A DNA stretch of 64,000 nt from the NCBI GenBank assembly GCA_030686995.1, contig CM060692.1, positions 8,909,465 to 8,973,464 on the forward strand, read 5' to 3'. Positions 23,698 to 34,600 of the stretch are shown here, piece by piece. A program made the translations under genes and the position numbers. The DNA is from Artemisia argyi. Taxonomy: Eukaryota > Streptophyta > Magnoliopsida > Asterales > Asteraceae. Under the pieces are notes generated by a model. That model was not told the origin of the DNA and ran no database searches. It saw only the letters and a list, made by a program, of their open reading frames with translations. Within the stretch, counting starts at the first letter, position 1, and every line of letters starts with the position of its first letter.

Positions 23698-23709
23698 ACT
23701 ATTTATAGG
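23698..23709 (-). promoter_or_regulatory. TATA box of the antisense gene
   Basis: The minus strand reads CCTATAAATAGT about 170 bp upstream of the antisense start codon at 23527. It resembles the LTR TATA box (TCTATAAATA) but lies outside the LTR, so the antisense gene seems to own a promoter. Confidence 0.6.
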
Positions 23710-23971
23710 CGGTAAAAAATGGGCGGGAAAGGGACACGTCACCCGTAGGGCTAACGTGTCAGCCATCCACACCGTGTCTCTCACAAGGTGCATACGTGTT
23801 CCAATCCAAGCGACGCGGTAAAAAATGACGGCACACCTTAAACGACACATTAATTACTTTTGGCATTTTATACGCAACACTAACAAACGACGAAGCTACA
23901 ACATACCATCCGGAAAATCGCAAAAAATAAACTTAGTATCACACCATCGGCACAACCAATACTATGATACT

Positions 23972-23990
23972 GGGGGGGGGGGGGGGGGGG
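23972..23990 (+). other. G19 run at the polypurine-tract position
   Basis: Nineteen consecutive G end 3 bp before the 3' LTR, where the plus-strand primer (polypurine tract) is expected. A pure G tract is an extreme form of a PPT. Its exact length may be uncertain. Confidence 0.7.
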
Positions 23991-23993
23991 ACA

Positions 23994-24554
23994 TGATGAC
24001 GTATGTACCCTCCGGATACACACCGTACAGGGATATACCCTCCGGATACATAACAGGTAAAGTACACTCAGATGTGTTCAAATAATACGGACCGATATCC
24101 GAAGGGTTACGACTGTCCGCATGACCTCAGCCGTCCGGAGAAAACAAACCCCTCGGATAAGCCTACAAGTACCTAGACCAAGGTACAAACAAGTACACCA
24201 AAGTATATGGTAATGGAGTTTAAACTAGCGAACATTATGGGCTAAGTACGAAACAGCCTGGCACTCCATGAAGAGAGTCTATAAATAGAGAGGAAATCTT
24301 CATTTAAGGTTAACTAATTCTCTCCTACTCTCTAGTTTTATTCATACTTTCTCTCACTAAGAACATATACTTACTCTCACGCCGGAGGTTGGTCCTGGGA
24401 TACATTCCCGGGGCGAGTCTAACGGACGTATTTATTTTGCAGATATCCGAAGGAACATACCGTAAGCAAGAGTCACCTCGAATCCGAAGGACTTACTCCA
24501 GTCCGAAGGATTCTTCTCGCTTGTCCGAAGTAGAAACAAACTTTTACTTCAACA
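23994..24554 (+). repeat. 3' LTR of the Tat element
   Basis: Same length as the 5' LTR. The five differences fall near 24031, 24414, 24432, 24512 and 24536. Confidence 0.95.
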
Positions 24555-25214
24555 TAACCAAATTTTGCCCACTCAAATTTCGACAAATGAATTCATATTT
24601 ATATCTATATTTACGTAACTTATAATATGAATTTGACTTTCAAGAGTACAAAACTTGTTTCCAAAACTATAGACAAATGCATGCCCAACATCACACATAC
24701 AAACCACGCCTCCATCAATCTTTTCTCTCAACTGAAAACGCAGCAACCACCTTCTTCCATCATCTTATCTACACTCAAAGTAGTAACGAAATCCTTCTCA
24801 TTTCATCTTCAACACAACAAAAGTCCACATCTTTACTTTTTCTAAATCACGACTAGAACACAAATGAAATCCATCTCGTTGCATAACGTCCAAAGGCTGC
24901 TTTTGTAATTTATTTATTTATTTAATTTCAAATGAAACTAGCCGTTGAGGGTAAAAACTGTATTTTTTTAATGGAAGCTGCTTAATGCAGCGTTGCCATG
25001 GCAATGTTGGGGTTAACGTGCAACCTTAACGCGGAGTCACGGTGTAGTAACTTGGGCTTAACGTGCGTTAACTCTCCTTCACGTCACCCTTAACGCACCC
25101 TTTGAGTTATGATACCGAATGCTCTTATGTAGTGCCCAAGATAATTTTGTGAAATCAGAGTAACCTCTTCTCAAAGTAGGATTATATGACTACGTAATAA
25201 CTATTAATAAAGTC
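24555..25214. other. Intergenic, no gene seen
   Basis: It starts with continuation of the DNA interrupted by the Tat element. Near 24960-25130 there is a GC-richer stretch with repeated 'taacgtgc' and 'ttaacgc' words, possibly an old MITE end; I could not find a partner end. Confidence 0.4.
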
Positions 25215-25380
25215 TTCTACCTATTAACTATTAATAAAATCATACGAATGATGTATTCTGGAGTTGGGCTAGTGGTCAAGATGTTGGGATGGTAAGTGAA
25301 AGTCCCAAGTTCGATACTAGAGCTAAGTCACTTCGTTCCCCTCTACAGCATCTGGACCACTTCTTATACTCATAATTATT
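25215..25380 (+). repeat. SINE-like repeat, copy S4
   Basis: The A-box-like element is GAGTTGGGCTAGTGG and the B-box-like element is AAGTTCGATAC. The upstream 'ctattaataaa' is duplicated within 50 bp. Confidence 0.5.
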
Positions 25381-26309
25381 TTTATTTTTTCCATTTAATC
25401 ATTTGCCTTTTCCATTGAGGAGCAACAAATTTAAGAGAGAGACAAAAAGAAAAAGAAAAAGAAAAAAGATGTGTTATTGTTTTACTCATTTCAATATATC
25501 AAAGAGTATTGATTGACATGCCTAAATGTATGTTTAATCTTATATGTCAGTATCATGTTAAGCAGAATGACCAACTTTTTCACAAACCAATAAATAACTT
25601 ACACATCTATTTAGACATAATATTAGTCACACATTTATGTCTTTCAATCATTTTTCAATATCAAAACAGTATTGTCAAACTTATTATCCAAATTGCATAC
25701 TTCTATCAAAGCGTTTGTTTTATCCAGATGATCAACAAATAAGATTTTTTAAACGACAACAATAGCTTGATGAAGAGAGGTTCGGATTGATAAAAGAATC
25801 TTATTTGGGGAAAGAAAAGTGAATTATAAAGAAGCATTTGATGCATAGATACTCGCTACATTTATAGTTATTATCAGAGTAAATTACAAATGGTCTATTG
25901 CTATAATTGTGAATATTATGTTTGTTATTTATTTTTTTGTTAGTCGATTAAATATACTAACAAGAGTCCATTAATGAACAAGGATATTGCTTATCGTGTC
26001 GCACTATTATATCTCGTAAAAACAAATTTGGTGTAATTTCCTTGAAAACGAATTATAAAACAAAAGAATTTTCTATTTCGATCAAACTTTATTACTTTTT
26101 TCTTGGCTATCTTATGATAAAAGGTTTAGGTTACGGGTACTTATGTGATCGTTTATTTTATACACGTATGTGGAAGTAAAATCGGGTGTGGAAGTAAAAT
26201 AACACACCAAAGTGACGAAGTTTGAAAGTTGAATAAAGTTAAAAAAATATTTTATTGATTACAATGAAATGAAAAAAAAATAAAAATGACAAGCTATATA
26301 CATTTATAA
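25381..26309. other. Intergenic, no gene seen
   Basis: A+T-rich DNA with a short purine-rich simple repeat (gaaaaa units, about 25446-25467). The only reading frames are short and unlike any family I know. Confidence 0.4.
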
Positions 26310-26375
26310 TCATCCCAAAACTCTGCAAATCCAGCCCAAGTTGCTGCCCAGCTAGAAAATTACGCCCAAAGCTAG
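26310..26375 (+). pseudogene. Gene X fragment, copy X3
   Basis: About 60 bp encode NPAQVAAQLENYAQ, matching X1, X2 and X4; both sides are lost. It is followed by a short piece of the flank normally found downstream of X ('aaccactagac'). Confidence 0.45.
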
Positions 26376-26639
26376 GGTTTGTACTTTGTAATTAGCTAAT
26401 TTCCAGAACCACTAGACTACTCTTGAGGCCGAAGAAGCAATATAATGAAGATCCTTGTATATAATAAGATCTATATATAGTACGTGCTAGATATCATGTA
26501 AATTTAGTTTAATCCACGCATTGCTACCATACATTGAAAATGAATCCATCCTAAATAAAGGAGCATATATACAATATCTATTCTAAATTAAGCACTTACC
26601 ATATCTTTTTGGCAACTTCCAAATATCCTCTATTTTAAG

Positions 26640-26790
26640 TATTAATAAATTCATATGAATGATGTATTGTGGGGTTGGGCTAGTGGTTTCCACAATGCTT
26701 AGAGAAGGTCGAGTCCCAAGTTCAATCCTTGAGCTAAGACACTTCCTTCTCTATTAGTTTGTGGACCACTTGTTATACTCATAATTTTTT
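26640..26790 (+). repeat. SINE-like repeat, copy S5
   Basis: The A-box-like element is GGTTGGGCTAGTGG and the B-box-like element is AAGTTCAATCC. The body ends with the family's 'accacttgttatactc'. Confidence 0.5.
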
Positions 26791-27106
26791 ATTCTTTTTT
26801 CCTTTTGCCTTAACTTGTCCGATGGCTTTTCTTGAATGAATTAAGCACATACCCAAGATGTTGCAAGTTTAACTAAATTACTTTTGAAGTTCAAGCTTTC
26901 ATATTTTAACTGTTATTTACGCTGGGAAATTGACATTTATTTAAAATAGCAAATGATGTTGTTATAGTCATTGCTAATATCATTAGTACGTGCTATAGCT
27001 AATTCTAAAAGTAAAGCAAATGCTAGGCATATTTTGTGAATACTATTCGACCAAATAACTATATATCAAGCATTTTCTAAAGCGAAATGGAAGCGCGGGT
27101 CTAACC
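26791..27106. other. Intergenic, no gene seen
   Basis: A+T-rich DNA up to the target site of the CACTA element. Nothing recognisable. Confidence 0.4.
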
Positions 27107-28500
27107 TCCCACTACTACAAAAACTGGTTTTACCCACTACCAAATCCGTGGGAAAATCAGTGTGAAACGGCCGTTATCCACAGATTTCACACGGATTCGT
27201 TCCATGTGTAAAAACCCCGTGGGTAAATATTTTCCCACGAGAATTCCCACGGGCATTGACTATTTTCCCACAAATATTACCGTGGATAATCCGTGGGTTT
27301 AATTTCCCACAAATTTCTCACGAAATTCCCACAGTTTCTAGTAGCCATTTTTCACACATAGCCGTGGTTTTTTTGCCATTGATTTCCAACGATTTTCACA
27401 CTATACTTTTCCTACAGGTCTCTCACGAAATTTCCCGAAGTTTCTAGTAGCCATTTTCCACACATATCCGTGGTTTTTTTGCCACAGATTTCCAACAATT
27501 TTCACACTACAATTTCTTTCACAGATTTCTCGCGAATTTCCCACGGTTTCTAGTAGCCATTTTCCATACATATCCGTGGTTTTTTTGCCACAGTTTTCCA
27601 ACGATTTTCACACTACAATTTCTGATGGTTTTATCACAGATTTCCCACAGCAAAATAAATTTTCCCCAAAAAGTTGTGTGGGAATTTTGTGATTAATCCG
27701 TGGGAAATACGTGGCTAAATTCCGTGGTATTTGTATTCAGCATTAATTAGTATTTTCTATAATTAAAGAAAATGGAAAGTATTGCAACAACAAACCCATA
27801 TAGATACATAAATCCCATATGTTAATTGTACAAAAGCACATGAGGTTGTAATCTGAAAACCCATATATTTCATCAAAACACATATGACATACAAATATAT
27901 TCAATCCAAACATTTAGGCTACAAGAAAAAAAAAAGTGTGGGATCTATTTCTTATTTTAAGAACAACTTTTATTTGCCAAACTTTGTCTGGTCCATAATC
28001 TCTTCAAATATCCCATCCATCTTGGCTATGTAAATCGTTATCTACCTGTGTTCAACAAAACATAAAAAACAAATTAGTTCTAGTAACCAAAAACAAAAAA
28101 CCAACAAACCTAAATTAACTACAAAGCTATTCAAATCTAAAAAATATTATTGCATATCATTAACACAGATTCTATAAAAATCAAATACTTCGTATGAGAC
28201 AACCCAGATGCCACATCCCATGGACCCATATCTACCATAACTTAGATAAAAACTATTTTATTACCATCTTTGTGTAACTCTCTTCACTTCACTTCCCCGG
28301 AAACTACTGTCGGCTACTACTATTTTCACACTTTCATTAAAAAAAAAAAAAAAAAAGAGTTTATAAACAATATCTAATCATAATTACCACCCTCCTCGTG
28401 ATGTGAGTACACTATATAGAATATAACAAAAGATCATAGACTTTTAGATCTAAAAAACAAATCCAAAGAGTCCTTAGATCTAACTATATGACACAAAAAA

Positions 28501-29450
28501 GTTATACCTAACATACACATACACTTATGATACTCATATTAATAGTTACATTAATAAACAAAATCATATAATATGAAACTAAAAATACATATGAAGACAT
28601 AATAAGTAATGTGGGAATATGTAAATATGCAGAAACATAAAGACGGTATTTTTGTGGGAAATCTACGGGTATTTATACACGTGTTTCCCACGGTTTTATC
28701 AAATTGATAGGTAATCTGTGGGAAAGCACCCACATATTTCCCACGGCTATAATTGTATTATTTTTCTTTTATTTCATAGTTACACGTTCACGCATATATA
28801 CGTCCATATAACTAGATATAATACATCTACAGGAAGGCCATAAATAGAGATATGTAACATATACGGATAGACATCCACACATATACAATGATTTGTTACA
28901 GAAAACGGTTATACTTGAACATACACATACAATTGTAATATTGACATAAATAGTTCCATTAATTGAAAAAGATATATAATATGAAACTACAAACATATAT
29001 GAAGACATACTAAGTAATATAAGAATATGTAAGTAGACAAAACACAAAAACGATATTCTCTGTGGGAAATCCGTGGGTTTTACACACGTATTTCCCACAG
29101 ATTTATTAAATTGGTAGGTAATCTGTGGGAAGGTAACCACATATTTTCCACAGACATAATCGTTTTCTTTTACTTTTTTTATATAGTTACACGTTCACGT
29201 ATATACATATCGATATACCTAGATACAAAACATTTATAGATACAATGAAGGTCATAAACAAGCATACTGAAGATATACGTGTAGATATCCACACACTTAT
29301 AATGGTTTGTTACACAAAAACGTTATTCCTAAACCTACACATACACTTGTGATACTGACATAAATAATTACATTAATTGACGAACACATATAATATGAAA
29401 CTATAAACACATATGAAGACATATTAAGAAATGTGAGAATGTGTAAGTAG

Positions 29451-29542
<92 letters not shown>

Positions 29543-30260
29543 GTGGGAAATCCGTGGGTATTTACACACGTATTTCCCACATATTTATTAATTTGGTAGG
29601 TAATCTGTGGGAAAGTACACACATATTTCCCACGAACATAATTGTTTTCTTTTACTTTTTTTGATATACTTACACTTTCACATATACCTAGATAAAAAAA
29701 AAAGTCTATAGTTACAATGAAGGTCATAAACAGACATACGGAACATATATGAGTAAATATGCACACACATATAATGGTTTGTTACATGAAAAGATTATTC
29801 CTAAACCTACACATACATTTGTGAAAATGACATAAATAGTTATATTAATTAACAAACACATATAATATGAAACTACAAACACATATGAAGACATATTAAG
29901 TAATGTGAGAATGTGTAAGTAGACAAAATATAAAAAACATCTATAGTTACAATGAAGGTCATAAACAGACATATAGAACATATACGTGTAGATATGCACA
30001 CACATATAATGATTTGTTACATAAGAAGATTATTTCTAAACATACACATACACTTGTGATACTGACATAAATAGTTATATTAATTAACAAACACATATGA
30101 AAACATATTAAGTAATGTGAGAATGTGTAAGTAGACAAAATATAAAAACGATATTTTATGTGGGAAATCTGTGGGTATTTACAAACATATTTCCCACGGA
30201 TTTATTAAATTGGTAGGTAATCTGTGGGAAAGTATACACATATTTCCCACAGACCGGTTA
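28501..30260. repeat. About five tandem repeats inside the CACTA element
   Basis: A unit starting 'taacatacacatacac' or a variant recurs near 28507, 28913, 29325, 29800 and 30031 (spacings of about 406, 412, 475 and 231). Each full unit also carries 'atgaagacatattaag' and a hairpin-forming part in which TTTCCCAC and GTGGGAAA alternate. The third unit is enlarged by a TA microsatellite and the fourth is truncated. Confidence 0.8.
29454..29540. repeat. (TA)n microsatellite
   Basis: About 43 uninterrupted TA units within the third CACTA internal repeat. The translated Ile-Tyr peptide is not a gene. Confidence 0.95.
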
Positions 30261-30687
30261 CATAGTTACTTTATAGAAAAAAACCTTGTGAAATCCGTGA
30301 GTAATGGAGCTAAAATTTGTCACATAATTTTGGCCGTGGCTAATATGTGTGAAATGTGCCACAAGTTTCCCAAGGACGTCTAATAAACACAAATAGTGCG
30401 AATATGGTCGCAAATCTGTGGGAAATTTGCGACGGATTTCACACAAAAACTTGATCAACAATTTAGTGTGTAAAGAGTGGGAAATCTGTGGGAAATTTAC
30501 GACATATTTCCCACTGAAATTTGGTCAACAATTTGGTGTGTAATTTGTCGGTATCCCGTGTGAAATTTCACACAGTTTCGTTTCCGTGGGAAAATTTTCG
30601 TGGGAAAAACCAGTTTGTGTAGTAGTGTCCTCATTTAAGAAAAGGTTATAATTGAATATTTAAGACAAATTATTGGCTTGGTATATA

Positions 30688-30961
30688 CTCCCTCCGTCCC
30701 AATATTATTGTCCACCTTTCCTTTTTTGTTTGTCCCAAAATAATTGTCCATGCCTATATATATAAATGAAAATAGTTTAAGTTCACCTTACTACCCTTAA
30801 TCAAATTTAGTATTTACAAAGTTAAATGAAATCATTAATTAATAGTCAAAGGGTAAAACTGTCATTTTGTTAAAAAGTAAGAAAGAGAAAGCTGTAATAA
30901 ATGCACTTTTATTAAACTGTGTGTTTTTTGTCGGGGGACAATTATTTTTGGACGGAGGGAG
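30688..30961. mobile_element. Stowaway-like MITE (Tc1/mariner type)
   Basis: The left end CTCCCTCCGTCCCAATATTA and the right end GGACGGAGGGAG form inverted repeats of about 26 bp. TA dinucleotides flank both sides (30686-30687 and 30962-30963). At 274 bp and without coding capacity it fits a Stowaway MITE. Confidence 0.9.
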
Positions 30962-31257
30962 TATAACGTTAATTGTAAAGTGAAATGTTTTTTCATCTAA
31001 AGGCTTTTATTTGCTATTTGGATTGTTTCTGATTATGAATAGAGTTTTTGGTTCAATAGTTATTTTGCAAACCAACAATAAAACTATCCATATACTCAAG
31101 AAAAAATCTATATATATCTCAATAGATCGATACCTTTTACTCTCACAAGTTATTTATTTATTTATTTATTTTTTATTTTTTTTTATTATTATTTTTTTTA
31201 TGACCTAAAGCTTCTAGCTCCAAGCACCAAAACACAGTTTTTGTTCGCAGGTTTTCA

Positions 31258-31734
31258 ATGGCAAAATTTATGGTTTTTATGTGTCTTTTAAGTCTTGTGT
31301 TGTTGATTCACAACATTGATGCATCTAACGAGTTTTTAGTTGAATCAACGACATGTAATCAGTGGTTAAAATAAGGCACGAAGATTACATCATATGCAAC
31401 GCACCATCACCCGTTAATGCAACAAAGTCTAACGATGGTTACGTTGTGGTCAAGATGAACCAAACCGGGCCTAGATATTCCCATTAGTGGAATAGTCGAA
31501 AACAACAATGACAAGATTATCATTCATGTCATAGCTGGTCAAAGGCGTTCTCCTCAAGCTCAAACTCAAACTCTATTAGAAAAAGAAGGATTCTTATATT
31601 TTGTTTTATTCGCTCTAGGCTTTACGTCATGCATTGTGTTATTAGTTGTGATGGGGGTGTGGATTAGCATATTGGTTTTTGAAGAAAGTCAAAAGAAGCA
31701 GCGAATTGAGGCGGCTAACAACCCAAAAACTTGA
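31258..31734 (+). pseudogene. Phytocyanin-like copy P5, intron lost by deletion
   Basis: From ATG 31258 it encodes the signal peptide and NEFLVESTTCNQW. It then jumps directly into the middle of exon 2 (coding for the VKVNQEDC region) out of frame, giving an early TAA. The junction sits at a short TGG shared by both sides. Downstream, the CNAPSPVNATKSNDGY region, a 1-bp insertion in TATTCC, the Q-rich linker and the transmembrane helix (FVLFALGFTSCIVLLVVMGV) are readable to TGA 31732-31734. Exon 1 lacks the same 8-residue segment as P4, so the two are sister copies. Confidence 0.75.
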
Positions 31735-32788
31735 GTACAAAAATAGTTCCATGGCCAATGCTCAAATTATCTGATCGTGTGAACTTATTATTCCGTATTC
31801 CTAATTGTTTTCTTGTACAACCTCACTCGTGAATAGTTTTACGAGAAACTTGGTAGCTTATCTTATTGATTATGCTGATAGTAATATAATTGTTTCAAGT
31901 TAGATTGTGTTACCTATGTTGATTCATAAACTTCATCTATTCCAAATCAATTAGATATAAAGTGCGTAACCAACATAAAATATCTAAACAGGATAGAAGA
32001 TGAAAGTAGCAAATTAAAATTAAATTCGATATATAAATTGTAGTTACATGATCTGATAAACAAATTAATTTAATGTGATGAGCATTGTAATGCTCAGCAC
32101 CAACTAACGCACATAAACCATTCGGTTTAGCAATATCCGAGTTAAGTGAGAAAAAAGTTTCCTGATTCCTCAACTGAAAACACCCGATCATGAAATGATT
32201 TAATATTCACAATAACATGTAAGAAATACTTTGAATATCATGAACAAAAGCTTTTGAAAAAAAAAAAATAATAATAAAAAAAAAAAAAAAAAAAAAAACC
32301 TAATGAATCCTACAAGTTAACGATTATATCATTACACATGTAGTTTTGTTAAGCTACACGCTTGATGATCCACTCATTAACATAGTAATATAAAATACCA
32401 AGCATTCCTTTCTACTACCGATATGGGATTAGAAAGAAGCTTTTATCTAAAAATGTTTATAACATGTAAGTGTAGACTATTCACTTTTTTAAGCCGATGG
32501 TTGTTTAGTATATCAGCTACCAAGTATTCCTTACTTTTCCACCACTTTCCTCTGACATTTTTATGATTTTTACATGATTCATAGTTCTATAAATCAACAC
32601 CTTTTACCAATGAATTTAGCATGCTTTTTTTTAGTATGTAATATTCTATTGATAGTGTATTTAGCTACTAAAAAAACAGGCAATGTTATTTACTTCATGC
32701 ATTGTTACCATAGTCTACCACGTGCATTCAACAAAAAATGAGAGTCGGAATTAGGGCTGCGTTTCATGCACATGAAAATTTTGCATGA
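31735..32788. repeat. Phytocyanin 3' flank and block R copy 6
   Basis: 3' flank as after P1 and P4, then block R from about 32070 to 32760. It includes an A-rich run at about 32258-32299. No gene. Confidence 0.5.
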
Positions 32789-32840
32789 GGGTCTCAAGAG
32801 CGAAGCTTGTCTTGAGTTTTTGTCAAGTATCGATGACTAA
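32789..32840 (+). pseudogene. Gene X C-terminal scrap
   Basis: The last codons (LEFLSSIDD, TAA at 32838-32840) follow block R exactly as at 2326-2377. Confidence 0.45.
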
Positions 32841-33073
32841 CCATAGTATGAAAGCGTGGGTAAAAAATGCATTTACTGAACCGCTACAAGTGTTAGCATG
32901 GAAGTTTCAATCCTTCAGTAATGCTTTGCCATACATTACAAACCGAGAAGTCTGTAAGTGTACTATTTTATTTAGCCAAAGACATGGTCTAATGCCCCCT
33001 TGAATAAAGTTAGGTGTCGTGATTAGCTGATGTCAAGACAAGCGTCGAAAACAGTTTTCTTTTAGGTTTTCAG

Positions 33074-33486
33074 TGGCAAAATCCATTGGTGTTTATGGAG
33101 CTTTTAAGCCTTTTATTTTTTATCCAAAAGATTGATGCATCTGATGAGTTCGTCGTTGGAGGTTGGGGTGTTTGGAGTCTTGAATCAACTACATGTAATC
33201 AGTCGAAAGAAAGAGCCGTTTGCAACTTGGTGAAACCATCGGTTCGACTTGATGATATATTTATGCATTATGGTTTGTGAAATAATGAAATTAAAATGCA
33301 CTTCTTATACACGTTATTGTTGGTTTTATTGTATACATGTATGAGGCGGACAAGAGCTTAATGGTGAAAGTAAATCAAGAAGATTGCATCATATGCAACA
33401 CACCATCATCCGTTAATGCAACAAAGTATCCGATGGTTACTCGGTGGTCAAGTTGATCCAACTGGGCCTAATTATTCCATTAGTTT
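33074..33486 (+). pseudogene. Phytocyanin-like copy P6
   Basis: The usual start codon is GTG (33074) and a 1-bp insertion follows. In the downstream frame LLSLLFFIQKIDASDEF, then VVGGWGVWSLESTTCNQ are well kept, including the GGWGVW motif lost in P4 and P5. Another frameshift follows CNQ. The intron acceptor AG has become TG (33331). Exon 2 from 33332 reads YMYEADKSLMVKVNQEDC and CNTPSSVNA and ends abruptly at about 33486 inside the GPNYSIS region. It carries several independent inactivating changes. Confidence 0.7.
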
Positions 33487-33929
33487 GTTTAAAGTGAAAG
33501 AACAAATTTAAAAGGGAAAATGACGTGAAGATGTAACTAAATTGTTATTTTTTTCTTTATTGTGTAGCCATCTTTAATTTTTCTTATTTTATACATCATG
33601 CTTTTAAACTATGTCTAATGTGTATATATTTTGTAACCATTTTACCCTTTTATTAATCAACATTTTTATGAATGAGGATGGGTAAAATGGTCACAAGCTA
33701 TACATAATAAACATAAGGGTACCCTAAACATAATTTAAAAGTATCATGTATATTATAAAAAATAAAGATAGCTACATCACGAAGCAAAAAGTGACATGTT
33801 AGTTATTATTTATTATTATTTTTTTCCTTTTGATCGATTTAAAACTGAAGGTTTAAGTGTATTTTCCTCACCATCTTTTGAAGTCTTTTTTTCATTTTTC
33901 CAGTGAAAATTCTCCTACATGTTAAGTAT
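33487..33929. other. Intergenic, no gene seen
   Basis: A+T-rich DNA. From about 33840 it is the duplicated S-block flank. Confidence 0.4.
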
Positions 33930-34075
33930 TAATAAAGTAATTCAAATGATGTATTGTGGGGTTGTACTAGCGGTTACATTTTGTTGAGGGTGAAAAGACC
34001 CAAGTTCGATTCTTGAGCCAAGACACTTCTCTTCTCTCTTCAATCTGTGACCACTTGTTATACTCGTTAATTTTT
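33930..34075 (+). repeat. SINE-like repeat, copy S6
   Basis: The A-box-like element is GGTTGTACTAGCGG and the B-box-like element is AAGTTCGATTC. Gene X copy X4 follows about 65 bp downstream, as in S1-X1. Confidence 0.5.
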
Positions 34076-34139
34076 ATTCTTTTTTCCTTTCGCCTTAACT
34101 TTTCCCAGTTTCTATACATATTACGAAAACTTGTTATCT

Positions 34140-34360
34140 GTTCTTTGTAAGTATTTTCCGAAAATCAGTGAGCAAAAAGAAGATTGTTGAAGAGTCATGG
34201 AAAATTAATTTTAAGTCCATGAGAACAAGATATTGTTTCAGTTTGTCAGCCCATAACCCTGAAAATCCAGCCCAAGTTTCAGCCCAGCTTGAAAACTACG
34301 CCCAACTCATTAATCGGGTCCAACAAGAGAATCGATCGAAGAGTGATAAGGTTCGATGAG
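34140..34360 (+). pseudogene. Gene X last exon, copy X4 (longest open frame)
   Basis: An open frame from within the exon (KKKIVEESWKINFKSM, then AQVSAQLENYAQLIN, RVQQENRSKSD) runs to TGA at about 34357-34359. It is one frame throughout, unlike X1 and X2, but its final part has diverged and lacks LEFLSSLDD. The peptide is hydrophilic with no signal or membrane segment. I do not recognise the family. Confidence 0.45.
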
Positions 34361-34600
34361 TTTAACACATATTGCGTGCTAATACCGTAAAAAATAAGTT
34401 TGTAAAACATTAGTCACTCATTTCAACACCATCGTTAGATCCTGTTTATAAAACCAAAGAGGCTAATGCTTATATGAATTGTGAAGTTGAGAAGGTCCCG
34501 ATATAGAACATATATTTTAGCTAGCCTCACTGATTTTTGTTTGATAACTTGATATATACAAAGTATATACGGGCAACAATAACAAATAACCGATACTAAA

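Larger units (their letters stand above)
14311..24554 (+). mobile_element. Tat-lineage Ty3/gypsy LTR retrotransposon, nearly intact
   Basis: The element has two 561-bp LTRs differing at 5 positions. A primer-binding site, a gag-pol frame, a tandem-repeat array, an antisense spliced gene and a polypurine-like G run lie between them. Tat lineage is indicated by two consecutive RNase H domains and by the antisense PF04195-like gene. The flanks taact (14306-14310) and taacc (24555-24559) look like a 5-bp target duplication with one mismatch. The low LTR divergence indicates a recent insertion. One in-frame stop in integrase probably makes this copy non-autonomous. Confidence 0.93.
27110..30627. 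mobile_element. Non-autonomous CACTA (En/Spm) DNA transposon
   Basis: It begins CACTACTACAAAAACTGG and ends CCAGTTTGTGTAGTAGTG, an inverted pair of about 28 bp in total with a few mismatches. TCC lies on both sides (27107-27109 and 30628-30630), the 3-bp target duplication expected of CACTA elements. Both subterminal regions are packed with short motifs (GTGGGAAA and TTTCCCAC) in both orientations, the likely transposase-binding array. No transposase or other long frame is present, so it must rely on an autonomous partner. Confidence 0.9.

Noticed and set aside
24627..24845. A 72-codon gene after the Tat element
   Set aside because: Low-complexity composition, no recognisable domain and no promoter or splice context.
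24960..25130. Harbinger/Tourist-like MITE
   Set aside because: Suggestive GC-rich words but no paired inverted ends or target duplication.
29297..29569. Ile-Tyr repeat protein
   Set aside because: Translation of the (TA)n microsatellite.
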